Origin: Leptothermofonsia sp049200465
GTDB lineage: Bacteria; Cyanobacteriota; Cyanobacteriia; Leptolyngbyales; Leptolyngbyaceae
NCBI RefSeq assembly: GCF_049200465.1
Contig: NZ_CP120836.1
Coordinates: 3,782,001 to 3,846,000 of the forward strand
Length of the DNA stretch: 64,000 bases
Reading direction: 5' to 3'
The notes beneath the pieces are model-generated. The model did not search any database. It saw only the letters and a program-made list of their open reading frames with translations, and was not told the DNA's origin. The stretch's first letter is position 1. Every line of letters begins with the position of its first letter. The position numbers were made by a program, and so were the translations under genes. Positions 50,155 to 58,293 of this stretch are shown piece by piece.

Positions 50155-51309
50155 TCAGGTAGTATTGAATCTTCTCATTAAAAGTTCATCGATCGTTTGA
50201 TAACTAATTGCTTCGCTAACGGTCGTGATTTTACTTAAATCGGTTCTTCGATCCGTCAGGATAAATCCACCCGATGAACCTGCATCAATCACGCGATTAA
50301 CGACCGCATCATCAAATTGAATGCCTGTGATATTCAAGTTGATTTTAGAACTGCTGTATACCGCTTGGGTTTTTCTATAGTTATCTGTTGGAGGATGGTA
50401 GCTAATGTTTTCCTTTGTCAAAAGGCGGTTGGTTGAAATCCCACTCAGATAACCCGGATCACCACCAATAATATCTATCTTAAAATTAGTCGCAAGACGT
50501 TTAAGGATTTCTCCCCGAAAACTGGTGGATAGAAGGCTAACCGTATACTGATAGAGCGATCGCTGTTGAATAAATTCTGGATGGCCCATCACCTTCCCGC
50601 CCCGACTGGCATAGGCTACTGCAGAAGGAGCAATTTTTCTATCGAGAGAAGCAAGCCGTAACCAGAAGTCAGCGGCAATGAGATGAGAGTAATCTAAATG
50701 TTCAAATCGCTCAAAAACATCCCCAATGCCTGGTAAAACATGTCCAACGAACGAGACATCATGAGTATAGGTTTCTGGTGGGTTTATCTTTTCAAATTCA
50801 GAACCATGAAAAATGGGATGCGCATGACTGAATCCCATGATCTTCAAATCAATGAAGTTACTGTATTCCAGGCAGAAATGAATACTTCTGTTATCTGTCC
50901 TGCGCCAGGCTTCTAAAGGATGATGACCCGTTTCTAATTCAGTTGTAGTAAAACTGCTCCAGATGTTATCGTGGTGAATAAAAATGAGAAAAGCTAAACT
51001 TTCTTCAAATACAAAGCGATTTAATTCCTTTAAGTAGAAGGAAGAGAGAGGGGAATTGTCAAAGATAACAAAATAGTCAATTGTTTGTGATTTGAGGATC
51101 TCAATATAGTGATTTAAGGCATGCTCAAAATCAGGATACTGTGTCGGATCAAAGTAGATAACTTGATGTCCTCGTCGTTCTAAAGCATCTCTGTAACCTG
51201 TTGTGATGCGTCGATAAATTGAACTGGGTGAGCTTTCTATCAGGAAGGTGAATGAGGGCTGCACTGGCTGACCTTTCATAACGGCGAGAGATACTTTTCC
51301 ATGGTGCAA
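50155..51309 (-). CDS. CgeB-like glycosyltransferase, C-terminus frameshifted
   Basis: A GT-B enzyme of the CgeB/glyco_trans_1_2 type: FTFLIESSPSSIYRRITTGY and GHQVIYFDPTQYPDFEHALN, a central FVGHVLPGIGDVFERFEHLD, and the C-terminal donor-site region SSKINLNITGIQFDDAVVNR VIDAGSSGGFILTDRRTDLS. The frame stops after DELLMRRFNTT. A one-base shift near 50171 continues sensibly as IQYYLIHEKERLEIIHQLHK DIQEKCTYDELVEFIF, the usual ending, and this frame runs into the methyltransferase gene without a stop. The start may be internal (MKGQPVQ). Confidence 0.8.
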   Translation of the reverse strand: MHHGKVSLAVMKGQPVQPSFTFLIESSPSSIYRRITTGYRDALERRGHQVIYFDPTQYPDFEHALNHYIEILKSQTIDYFVIFDNSPLSSFYLKELNRFVFEESLAFLIFIHHDNIWSSFTTTELETGHHPLEAWRRTDNRSIHFCLEYSNFIDLKIMGFSHAHPIFHGSEFEKINPPETYTHDVSFVGHVLPGIGDVFERFEHLDYSHLIAADFWLRLASLDRKIAPSAVAYASRGGKVMGHPEFIQQRSLYQYTVSLLSTSFRGEILKRLATNFKIDIIGGDPGYLSGISTNRLLTKENISYHPPTDNYRKTQAVYSSSKINLNITGIQFDDAVVNRVIDAGSSGGFILTDRRTDLSKITTVSEAISYQTIDELLMRRFNTT

Positions 51310-51316
51310 GGTTCGC

Positions 51317-52384
51317 TCAGATTTGCCTTCCCGATGATTGCGGATAAATCAGAATTTTGTAGGTTTCAGGGGTTGGCGAAACGGCTCGTTCTACGGCGAC
51401 AGCCAGATCTTTCAGGGGAAAGCGATCGCTCACCAGCACATCAACATCAATCCATTGATTGAATACAATGTCTGCGGCCAGTTGTTGCACCCGGAAGGAG
51501 GAACTGTAGCTGCCCATCAGGTCGATCTCGCGGCGATAAAGAATATTGGGATTGATGGGAATTTCGACCTCATCGGGAAATTCAGCAAAGAAGAGAATTT
51601 TGCCACCCTTACGAGTGCAGTCCAGTGCCTGGAAGAAAGCCTTCTCGCTGGGAACCGCCAGTAGGCTGGTATCGACCCCCAACCCTCTGGTGAGCGCCTG
51701 AATTTTAGCCGGTAAATCGGGGTCGCGGGCATCAAAGGCCGCATCAGCCCCTACCTCCAGTGCCTTCTTAACCCGACTGGGAATCAGGTCTGTAGCGATC
51801 GCCCGTGCCCCACAATATTTCACCAGCATGATAAACATTAATCCAATTGGCCCCGCTCCGGTGATCAGAACGGTTTGACCGGGTTGCACCTGGGCTTTCT
51901 TGACGGCTTTCAGGCAACAATTGGTTGGCTCCACAAAGCTAGCCTGCTCAAAGGTAATTCCATCGGGAATCTGCATCAAACCGCCATTATGCACAATATG
52001 CCCTGGCACTTTGACATATTCTGCAAACCCACCGCCACTGGGGGCAAAACCAGCCGTTGTAGTGATGTTTTTATAGACATCACACATGGAGAAGTTGTCA
52101 TTGAGGCAGTAGGCACAGTGCATGCAGGGAATGTGATGCAGCACGACGACGCGATCGCCCACCTGCCAGCCTTTCACCTCAGAACCGACAGCCGCAATAG
52201 TTCCAGCGGTTTCGTGCCCAAAAATGCGCGGGGGTTCATAGAGTGGATAACGAATCTTTTTAATATCCGATTGGCACAATCCAACAACTTGCACCTGCAC
52301 CAGGACTTCATCTGGCAAAATTTCCGGGGTTGGGACTTCCTCGTAGCTCAGTTGATTAACCCCTCGAAACACCTGCGCTTTCAT
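51317..52384 (-). CDS. Zinc-dependent medium-chain alcohol dehydrogenase
   Basis: From ATG 52384 (GAGGA eight bases upstream): catalytic-zinc region GLCQSDIKKI and GHETAGTIAAVG, structural-zinc cysteines in CMHCAYCLNDNFSMC, and Rossmann motif GAGPIGLM. Medium-chain dehydrogenases of this subgroup (sorbitol, threonine or glucose dehydrogenase-like) oxidise polyols or alcohols with NAD(P). The start of the frame 13 codons earlier has no support. It lies 7 bases upstream of the glycosyltransferase on the same strand, so it may be co-transcribed and supply or process a sugar or polyol for it. Confidence 0.9.
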   Translation of the reverse strand: MKAQVFRGVNQLSYEEVPTPEILPDEVLVQVQVVGLCQSDIKKIRYPLYEPPRIFGHETAGTIAAVGSEVKGWQVGDRVVVLHHIPCMHCAYCLNDNFSMCDVYKNITTTAGFAPSGGGFAEYVKVPGHIVHNGGLMQIPDGITFEQASFVEPTNCCLKAVKKAQVQPGQTVLITGAGPIGLMFIMLVKYCGARAIATDLIPSRVKKALEVGADAAFDARDPDLPAKIQALTRGLGVDTSLLAVPSEKAFFQALDCTRKGGKILFFAEFPDEVEIPINPNILYRREIDLMGSYSSSFRVQQLAADIVFNQWIDVDVLVSDRFPLKDLAVAVERAVSPTPETYKILIYPQSSGRQI

Positions 52385-52423
52385 CGCAAATTCCTCAAGA
52401 CCCTCCGATGAAAACTGTACCAT

Positions 52424-52897
52424 TAGCCGTTAGCCATCAGCTATTCGCTCTGACATATGCTTGCTGGCTCAACAGAGGAACACAATTGCTGACATTGAAG
52501 GCAACTGCCAACTCCACATTGATTGGAAAGCCTCTAGCTATCAGCTCTTTCCCTGAACTGCACTGAGGTTAATAGTTGAATCAAAATGATTACCACATCG
52601 CTGCCTGGCGTTAATTAAACAACACCGCGATCGCCCCATTCACAGCGAAGCTCAAACTCTGACTGACACCTGTTACCTGACCCCCAACCGGCACCTGTTA
52701 CAAATTGGCCTCCTAACGCGCCTGACGACGGGCCAGAAGGCGATCTCGCAATCCCTTAGAAACCCTGCCTCATTCTGTATGCACAGGTTCGCTACATACC
52801 ACTGTAACAATCTTCGACAGCCTGTCTTTTGACTTCGGGGTAAATGCTCCCCAAAATTAGAAGAGTTTTGCCGATTCGTTAAATAAGAAGAGCACTC
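52424..52897. other. Intergenic region upstream of petJ
   Basis: About 470 bases between divergent genes. There is a repeated GACACCTGTTACCTGACCC / CGGCACCTGTTACAAATTG pair (about 52663-52702) but no palindrome of the families above and no gene. Copper-responsive control of petJ would be expected from other cyanobacteria, but no operator can be named from sequence alone. Confidence 0.4.
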
Positions 52898-53233
52898 ATG
52901 AGAAAAAAGTTGTTGATGATCGTGGTTGCGATCGCCCTCCTGACCCTGACCTTTGCCCGTCCTGTTTTGGCTGCAGACCTTGCTCTGGGGGCCAAAGTTT
53001 TCAGTTCTAACTGTGCGGCTTGCCATATGAATGGGGGCAATGTGGTTTTAGCCAGTAAAACCCTCAAAGCCGAAACCTTGAAACAGTTTGGTATGGACTC
53101 TGCGGATGCGATTATCAACCAGGTCAAAAATGGTAAGAACGCAATGCCCTCATTTAAAGGACGGTTAACTGATGAGCAAATTGAAGCCGTGGCAGCCTAC
53201 GTACTGGATCAGTCTTCAAAGGGTTGGAAGTAG
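52898..53233 (+). CDS. petJ: Cytochrome c6
   Basis: 111 residues: signal peptide (KKLLMIVVAIALLTLTFARP VLA), mature protein of about 86 residues starting ADLALGAKVF, haem motif C39-AA-C42-H43 and axial M83 in NAMPSFKG, ending AAYVLDQSSKGWK. Cytochrome c6 is the soluble thylakoid-lumen carrier from cytochrome b6f to photosystem I or terminal oxidase, replacing plastocyanin when copper is scarce. It is followed after 41 bases by a His-rich secreted protein gene on the same strand. Confidence 0.96.
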   Translation: MRKKLLMIVVAIALLTLTFARPVLAADLALGAKVFSSNCAACHMNGGNVVLASKTLKAETLKQFGMDSADAIINQVKNGKNAMPSFKGRLTDEQIEAVAAYVLDQSSKGWK

Positions 53234-53274
53234 CGATTACACCCTGTGCTAGCACCCGGAGGAAAGAGTAAGTA

Positions 53275-53772
53275 ATGATGCAAAAAGGTTTGGGGCTCGT
53301 CAAAATACTGGTTAGTGGTATACTCTGCGCTCCAACTGGTGCGATCGCGGATCTTTTTCCTCCTCACCCTTTACTGTATGCCCACGATCGTTCAGGAATG
53401 CCTCACCAGGATGAAACTCATCATCGCCATTCCATGGTTGAAGTTCCTCCAGGACAGCCTGTTCCTACCGTGCGATTGATTGTGCACCTCGATGCGATGA
53501 AGGGATGGAATCTGGAGCTTCAAACTACCAATTTCACGTTTGCGCCCGAGCGCGTGAATACAAGAGGTAATTTTCGTGAAGGACATGCTCATCTTTACAT
53601 TGATGGCAAGAAAATCACCCGTCTCTACGGCAACTGGTATTACCTAGGCGTCTTGCCTCCTGGTGAGCACAAAATTCGAGTCACGTTGAACACTAATGCC
53701 CACGAGACTCTGGTCTATAATGGTCGGCCTATTCAAGCGACTGCTACTATTCAGGTGAAGGAAGTACCATAG
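53275..53772 (+). CDS. Secreted His-rich protein of unknown function, downstream of petJ
   Basis: 165 residues with a signal-like N-terminus (LGLVKILVSGILCAPTGAIA). Then follow a His/Met-rich stretch (HDRSGMPHQDETHHRHSM, about 37-54) and a beta-rich domain (GWNLELQTTNFTFAPERVNT, GHAHLYIDGKKITRLYGNWY, LPPGEHKIRVTLNTNAHE). The histidines and methionine could bind copper, and placement behind petJ suggests a link to metal status; both points are inference. The C-terminus overlaps the convergent sensor-kinase gene by 26 bases. Confidence 0.7.
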   Translation: MMQKGLGLVKILVSGILCAPTGAIADLFPPHPLLYAHDRSGMPHQDETHHRHSMVEVPPGQPVPTVRLIVHLDAMKGWNLELQTTNFTFAPERVNTRGNFREGHAHLYIDGKKITRLYGNWYYLGVLPPGEHKIRVTLNTNAHETLVYNGRPIQATATIQVKEVP

Positions 53773-56700
53773 GCAATTGCAGCCTAAATGTCGTTTTCCC
53801 TTCGCCGCTTTCTAGGGCGATTTCTCCACCTAGACGTTCTGCTAGCCTTTTCACCAATGCCAAGCCTAAACCTGTGCCACCGTGCTTCCAGGGGTCGTTA
53901 CTGGGAATGCGGTAGAACTTTTCAAAGACGCGATCGCGCTCGTGTTCAGAGATTTCAACCCCGGTATTTGTAATGAAAATTTGCAGCGAGGGCGCATAGG
54001 AGAGAAAAACTAGCGAAGTGTCATGTTTTACTATGTGACTTTTCTCTTGTCTCACTCTGACCTCAATCTGTTCTCCCGCGGGAGTGTACTTGCAGGCATT
54101 GGTTAGGAGCTCACTCAGCAATCGCTCCAGGTAGGTCACATCGGTAATAAGTGTGAGCAGATGATCAGGAACATCAAGCCTGAACTGCTGTTGTTGAGTT
54201 TTGGCCCGTTCTACAAAGGGTTCTGCCAGATGAGTGAGCCACGGTTGGAGGTCAACTTGGGTTGGGTTCAGGGATACATTGCCATTATCCAAACGGGAAA
54301 GGTCAAGCAGATCATTGATTAAATTGATTTCGCGTTGACATTCCGCTTTGAGAATCGTCAGATAATGGGCGACCTTTGAACGAGAATGTTTTTCCAATTT
54401 TGACTTCTGGTTTCTAACTCCAGTCTCCTCTTTGAGCGCAATTTCCAGCATTTGAGTCGCCATCTTAATGTTGGACATGGGGGTGCGCAGTTCGTGGGAA
54501 ACTGTGCTAACAAAATCATCTTTAAGCTGGTTGAGCCGTTCCAGTTCTTGAACCTGGGCTTGGGCTGCCTGATAAAGACGAGCCTGACGCAGGGCGATCG
54601 CGCATTGGTTAGCGACCTGTTGTACCAGACGGATGTCTTGTTCACTAAAGCCATAGTCAGCCTGGTTCACCAGCCACAGATCACCCAACACCCCCTGGTC
54701 ATCAAAAATGGGGCAGCAAAGCATGGCTGCTCGCCCACGTCTGGGATTGGGCACCAATGAGCAAAACTGGAAGTGCTGGCCCAGCAAAATCTGGCTGTAG
54801 ATCTCTGGAAAATCAACAATTTTGGATACACGCCCGTGGGAGGGAACATCCGCTCCGTTGGTGTACTCGTAGCAGATGGTGGAGGTCCCCAGATTAAAGT
54901 CAAACAATGCTGCATTGCAGCAGCGAATACTGAGAACTCTTGCCAATTCTTCAACGGCGCTCTGCAAAATCTGATTTTCATCCAGTGAGTCGCGTACTTT
55001 ATCGGTAATTCGCTTCAAGGTAGACTCAAACTCATAGGCTTGCCGAAGTAGATTGGTGCGCTTTTCCACTTCCTTTTCCAGGTCAGAGTTGAGTTGCTGA
55101 ACCTGGTGGTAAAGTTCAGCCTGCTGAATTGCAATTCCCACCTGGCTTGCCAGTTGTTCTAACAAATCTACTTCAGTTGGCTGCCACTGTCGGGATGCTG
55201 AGCATTGATGGGCGATGAGAAGCCCCCACAGGCTTTCTGACGGTTCGCTGGAAGTTTCTGTATGGCAAAGGATGGGAATAACAATTTTGGCTTTCACACC
55301 TAGCTGGTGCAGGGAATCGACCACACAGGGGGAAAGCTTATCCTGCTCAATATCTGTGACGGCCCACACTTGCCCTTGCCGATAGAGTTGGAGACACTCT
55401 GCCGGAAAAATTTCGGGGGGGAGAACCCGCCCAATGATAGAAGGACAATTGTTTGCAACCGCTTCTGTAATGACAAAACTGGCTTTATCGGATGCAACCC
55501 GGTAAATCAGCACCCGATCTGCCTGCAGCAACTGCCGCACCTCATTGACAGTTTTGTTGAGAATCTCATCCAGATTCAGTGATTGACGAATTCGTTGTGT
55601 GACTTTTCCAATCAAAGCTTCATATTCAGCCTGCGATCGCAATCGATATTCCAGTTGTTTGCGTTCAGTAATATCCTGCGTCGTTCCATAAAGCCGAATG
55701 ACGCGCCCCTGGTTATCTAAAACGGTTTGTCCTCGAATTTCGAGATATTGAACAGAGCCATCGGGCTGCAACCGCCGCAGGTCAAGGACATAAGGAGTAC
55801 CAGAGGAAATAGCTTGCTGTACCGCTTGCTTGAGCCGCTCACCATCTTCGGGATAAAACCACTGAAGCAGTTCGGGATAGCTGGGCTCAAACTCCGCGGG
55901 ATTCACCCCGTAAATTTGGAACTGTTCTTTTGACCAGGTAATTTTGTGGGTAGTGAGGTCATATTCCCAGTTGCCAAGGTGCGCAATTTCCTGGGCTGCC
56001 GCCAGCCTGGATTCACTCTGCCGCAGGTTCTCTTCAATGAGTTTGCGCTGGGTGATATCGGTACTGGTGCCGATCCATTCCCGCACCTGCCCATTGGTGG
56101 AGTGCACTGGCACTGCACGGGCAATAATGTATCGTACTTCACCATTGATCAGGATCCGGTACTCTGCCTCGTAGGGCATCTGCGTTGCAACCGCATGTCT
56201 CCACGCCTGCAAAACCCATTCCCGGTCTTCGGGGTGAACAGCATTGAGCCAACCATAGCCGCGATGCTCGTCTGGAGTTTGCCCCGTTAATTTTGACCAG
56301 GCAGGAGTAGCTGACAGGGCACGGCCTTCTGCATCTGTAATCCAGACAGCCTGGGAAGTAGCAACGACTAGTGAGCGATAACGGGCTTCGCTTTCGGCTA
56401 AGGTCTGTTCAACTTGTCGTTGTCGTTGCAATTCTGTATACAACTGGTCATAGGCAGTTTGCAGTTCTGTAGTGCGTTGCTCAACTCGTTGCTCGATTTC
56501 CTGGTTGAGTTGTTGCAATTCCTGGTTTAACTGCCGTATTGTCTGTTCTGCCTGTTGCTGTCCAGTTACGTCTCGTAAGACCAGCAAACTTAGCTCTGGC
56601 AGGATATTGGGGGTAAAGGTGTATCTGGCTTCTCGCCAGGTACCGAGACTTTTGAGCCGGAGTACTCCGGTTGAGCGGAGTTGAAGACCAAAATCTCGCC

Positions 56701-56935
56701 AGGGAACTGGTTGGTTGGGGTCTGGTTGGGTGAAATCGGCGATTGCCCGCCCGACAATATCTTCTTTCTTAAGCCCAAAAAACTCGCAGGCAAGAGAATT
56801 GGCATCAACTGCAATCAATGCCGTATCAATCAACACCATGGCATCCATTGCAGCTTCCAAAAATGCCCGCAGCGGATAGCTGAGAAAATATTCAATCAAA
56901 GGTTTAACCCTCGCTGCATTGTTATCCCATCCCAC
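53747..56935 (-). CDS. Multi-PAS/GAF sensor histidine kinase
   Basis: 1062 residues, no membrane segment. Order: PAS (about 20-120), coiled coil (125-180), PAS (about 185-300), PAS_3 (about 310-430), GAF (about 445-625), GAF (about 650-790), HisKA with phosphoacceptor H814 in STVSHELRTP, and HATPase (SELLTNACKYTPAGEQI, ITNTGVEI, GGTGLGLALVKRL). The first GAF lacks a bilin cysteine-histidine pair, so ligand sensing by PAS haem/flavin or small molecules is open. Between the two HisKA helices an unusual run GVRNQKSKLEKHSRSK, encoded by AGAAACCAGAAGTCAAAATT-type repeat DNA, looks inserted. No receiver gene is adjacent. Confidence 0.92.
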   Translation of the reverse strand: MGWDNNAARVKPLIEYFLSYPLRAFLEAAMDAMVLIDTALIAVDANSLACEFFGLKKEDIVGRAIADFTQPDPNQPVPWRDFGLQLRSTGVLRLKSLGTWREARYTFTPNILPELSLLVLRDVTGQQQAEQTIRQLNQELQQLNQEIEQRVEQRTTELQTAYDQLYTELQRQRQVEQTLAESEARYRSLVVATSQAVWITDAEGRALSATPAWSKLTGQTPDEHRGYGWLNAVHPEDREWVLQAWRHAVATQMPYEAEYRILINGEVRYIIARAVPVHSTNGQVREWIGTSTDITQRKLIEENLRQSESRLAAAQEIAHLGNWEYDLTTHKITWSKEQFQIYGVNPAEFEPSYPELLQWFYPEDGERLKQAVQQAISSGTPYVLDLRRLQPDGSVQYLEIRGQTVLDNQGRVIRLYGTTQDITERKQLEYRLRSQAEYEALIGKVTQRIRQSLNLDEILNKTVNEVRQLLQADRVLIYRVASDKASFVITEAVANNCPSIIGRVLPPEIFPAECLQLYRQGQVWAVTDIEQDKLSPCVVDSLHQLGVKAKIVIPILCHTETSSEPSESLWGLLIAHQCSASRQWQPTEVDLLEQLASQVGIAIQQAELYHQVQQLNSDLEKEVEKRTNLLRQAYEFESTLKRITDKVRDSLDENQILQSAVEELARVLSIRCCNAALFDFNLGTSTICYEYTNGADVPSHGRVSKIVDFPEIYSQILLGQHFQFCSLVPNPRRGRAAMLCCPIFDDQGVLGDLWLVNQADYGFSEQDIRLVQQVANQCAIALRQARLYQAAQAQVQELERLNQLKDDFVSTVSHELRTPMSNIKMATQMLEIALKEETGVRNQKSKLEKHSRSKVAHYLTILKAECQREINLINDLLDLSRLDNGNVSLNPTQVDLQPWLTHLAEPFVERAKTQQQQFRLDVPDHLLTLITDVTYLERLLSELLTNACKYTPAGEQIEVRVRQEKSHIVKHDTSLVFLSYAPSLQIFITNTGVEISEHERDRVFEKFYRIPSNDPWKHGGTGLGLALVKRLAERLGGEIALESGEGKTTFRLQLPMVLPSPE

Positions 56936-57380
56936 GGTAACAATCTGGGTTTTATCTGCAACCGTTATATACTTACTATTTAAAGTCTATTCGGAGATGA
57001 AGCGGGTAGGATAAAGCAACTTCCACCTTAGTAATCTAAACTTCCACCTTAGTAATCTAAAAAAAGAAGGGGACGTATTTCCCAGCTTGTTTCACATCTG
57101 TTTTTGTTTGTAATACCAATGTTTTATGAAGCTGTACATTATCACCCCCCGGCTGTCGCCGTCCCTCTTGGTAAGGGGGACTACAGAGGGTTCTGATTCT
57201 ACGCATCCTCATATTGAATTGGTATAGCGGTAGTCATTGTTTGAATAGCGGTAGTCATTGTTTGAATTAGTATAGTGATAGTTATTGTGGTTAGGACGGG
57301 GTGCAGGGGTTCCACCCCTGGCTGGGGGCGAAGCCCCCACTCCCTCTCTAATTCCAATGTCCTAACGCACCCGCGTAGAG
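56936..57380. other. Intergenic region with tandem duplication and family A copy 12
   Basis: CTTCCACCTTAGTAATCTAA A is duplicated in tandem (about 57021-57062). Then come CACCCCCCGGCTGTCGCCGT CCCTCTTGGTAAGGGGG (57146-57180, a short dispersed palindrome) and the family A element. No gene is seen. Confidence 0.6.
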
Positions 57381-57387
57381 CTATATA
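57222..57387. repeat. Family A element, copy 12, with duplicated left end
   Basis: The left terminus TATAGCGGTAGTCATTGTTT GAA is tandemly duplicated. It is followed by ATAGTTATTGTGGTTAGGAC, GGGGTGCAGGGGTTCCACCC CTGGCTGGGGGC GAA GCCCCCACTCCCTCTC and CCTAACGCACCCGCGTAGAG CTATATA. It overlaps the 3' end of the GNAT gene region. Confidence 0.88.
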
Positions 57388-57998
57388 AGGATGTTTTTGT
57401 TTGTAAGGACGTTTGATGAAACGTACCTGAGGCATCCCATCTCTATTCCACCCGCAGGTTGTAACGTTATCAGAGAAGGGATTGGCAAAGCCATCCAGCT
57501 TAGCTTCCCTTTTGCCAGTTTCTCTAAAGCTGCTCCTGTAAGTCGGCAAATTCGCCAGTCGGGCAGAATATCAGCGCCCATCCGCTGGTAAAAGGAGATC
57601 GCAGGTTCATTCCAGTCCAGTACGCTCCACTCGAAACGTCCACAGCCCTCTGCAATTGCTCGCTGCGCTAGGTAGTTGAACAAGGCGGTGCCAATTCCAT
57701 GCCGCCGATATTCAGGCAGAACAAACAGGTCTTCGAGATAAATTCCCGGTTTCGTCAAGAATGTGGAGTAGTTGTAAAAGAACAGTGCAAATCCAGCCAC
57801 CTCTCCGGCATATTCCGCTAGGATTGCTTCTGCGTAAGGGCGATCGCCAAAAAGATGTTCCTTCAGCAGTTCCTCATCACCCGTTACTGCATGGGAAAGG
57901 TTTTCATATTCCGCCAATGACCTCACCAAATTAAACAAGGTAGAAACATCATTCAATGTGGCAGCACGCACGTTGACTTGAACGGTGGTGTCAATCAT
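57381..57998 (-). CDS. GNAT-family N-acetyltransferase
   Basis: The first 165 residues form a GNAT domain: VRAATLNDVSTLFNLVRSLA, YAGEVAGFALFFYNYSTFLT, the acetyl-CoA loop LFVLPEYRRHGIGTALFNYL, and FEWSVLDWNEPAISFYQRMG. This resembles the diamine acetyltransferase-like group, so an amine substrate is plausible but unproven. After LTGAALEKLAKG, where relatives usually end, about 40 extra residues (ending SSNVLTNKNILI) run up to the family A element; the original stop may have been lost. Confidence 0.88.
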   Translation of the reverse strand: MIDTTVQVNVRAATLNDVSTLFNLVRSLAEYENLSHAVTGDEELLKEHLFGDRPYAEAILAEYAGEVAGFALFFYNYSTFLTKPGIYLEDLFVLPEYRRHGIGTALFNYLAQRAIAEGCGRFEWSVLDWNEPAISFYQRMGADILPDWRICRLTGAALEKLAKGKLSWMALPIPSLITLQPAGGIEMGCLRYVSSNVLTNKNILI

Positions 57999-58049
57999 GG
58001 ACAGAGCTGAAAAAAATTTTTACTGTAACACCCACTATACAGACAGGAA

Positions 58050-58213
58050 CAGAGTAGTAGCAATTGCTGTAAAATCCCATCGAACCTTGCCTTGGCCACT
58101 GCCACGAAAGCCGTGAAACCTCTTCATCTAATGATTTATGTCTGCGCCTTGAGCAATGAATGCTTGAATAGCACCAGATCACCATTCCTTGCTGCACAAA
58201 TCGAGTCGATCAT
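58050..58213 (-). pseudogene. Remnant of an ankyrin-repeat gene
   Basis: Reading leftward from ATG 58213: MIDSICAARNGDL, then in a shifted frame AIQAFIAQGADIN, then in another frame DEEG, FTAFVAVAKARFDGILQQLL. Together this follows the ankyrin consensus (A..G....V..LI..GAD.N, D..G.TAL..A...G). At least two frameshifts and a stop within about 160 bases show it is dead. The remaining sequence to 58251 has no feature. Confidence 0.5.
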
Positions 58214-58293
58214 TTTAATTAAAAGAGGATGTAGGGTGTAGGTGTTAGGAGTTGTTAGTGAGGGAGGAGGGGCTGGTAGGGGAACAGAACTCT

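Noticed and set aside
57199..57549. 116-codon minus-strand frame at the GNAT 3' end
   Set aside because: Composed of the translated family A element and the wrong frame of the acetyltransferase gene.
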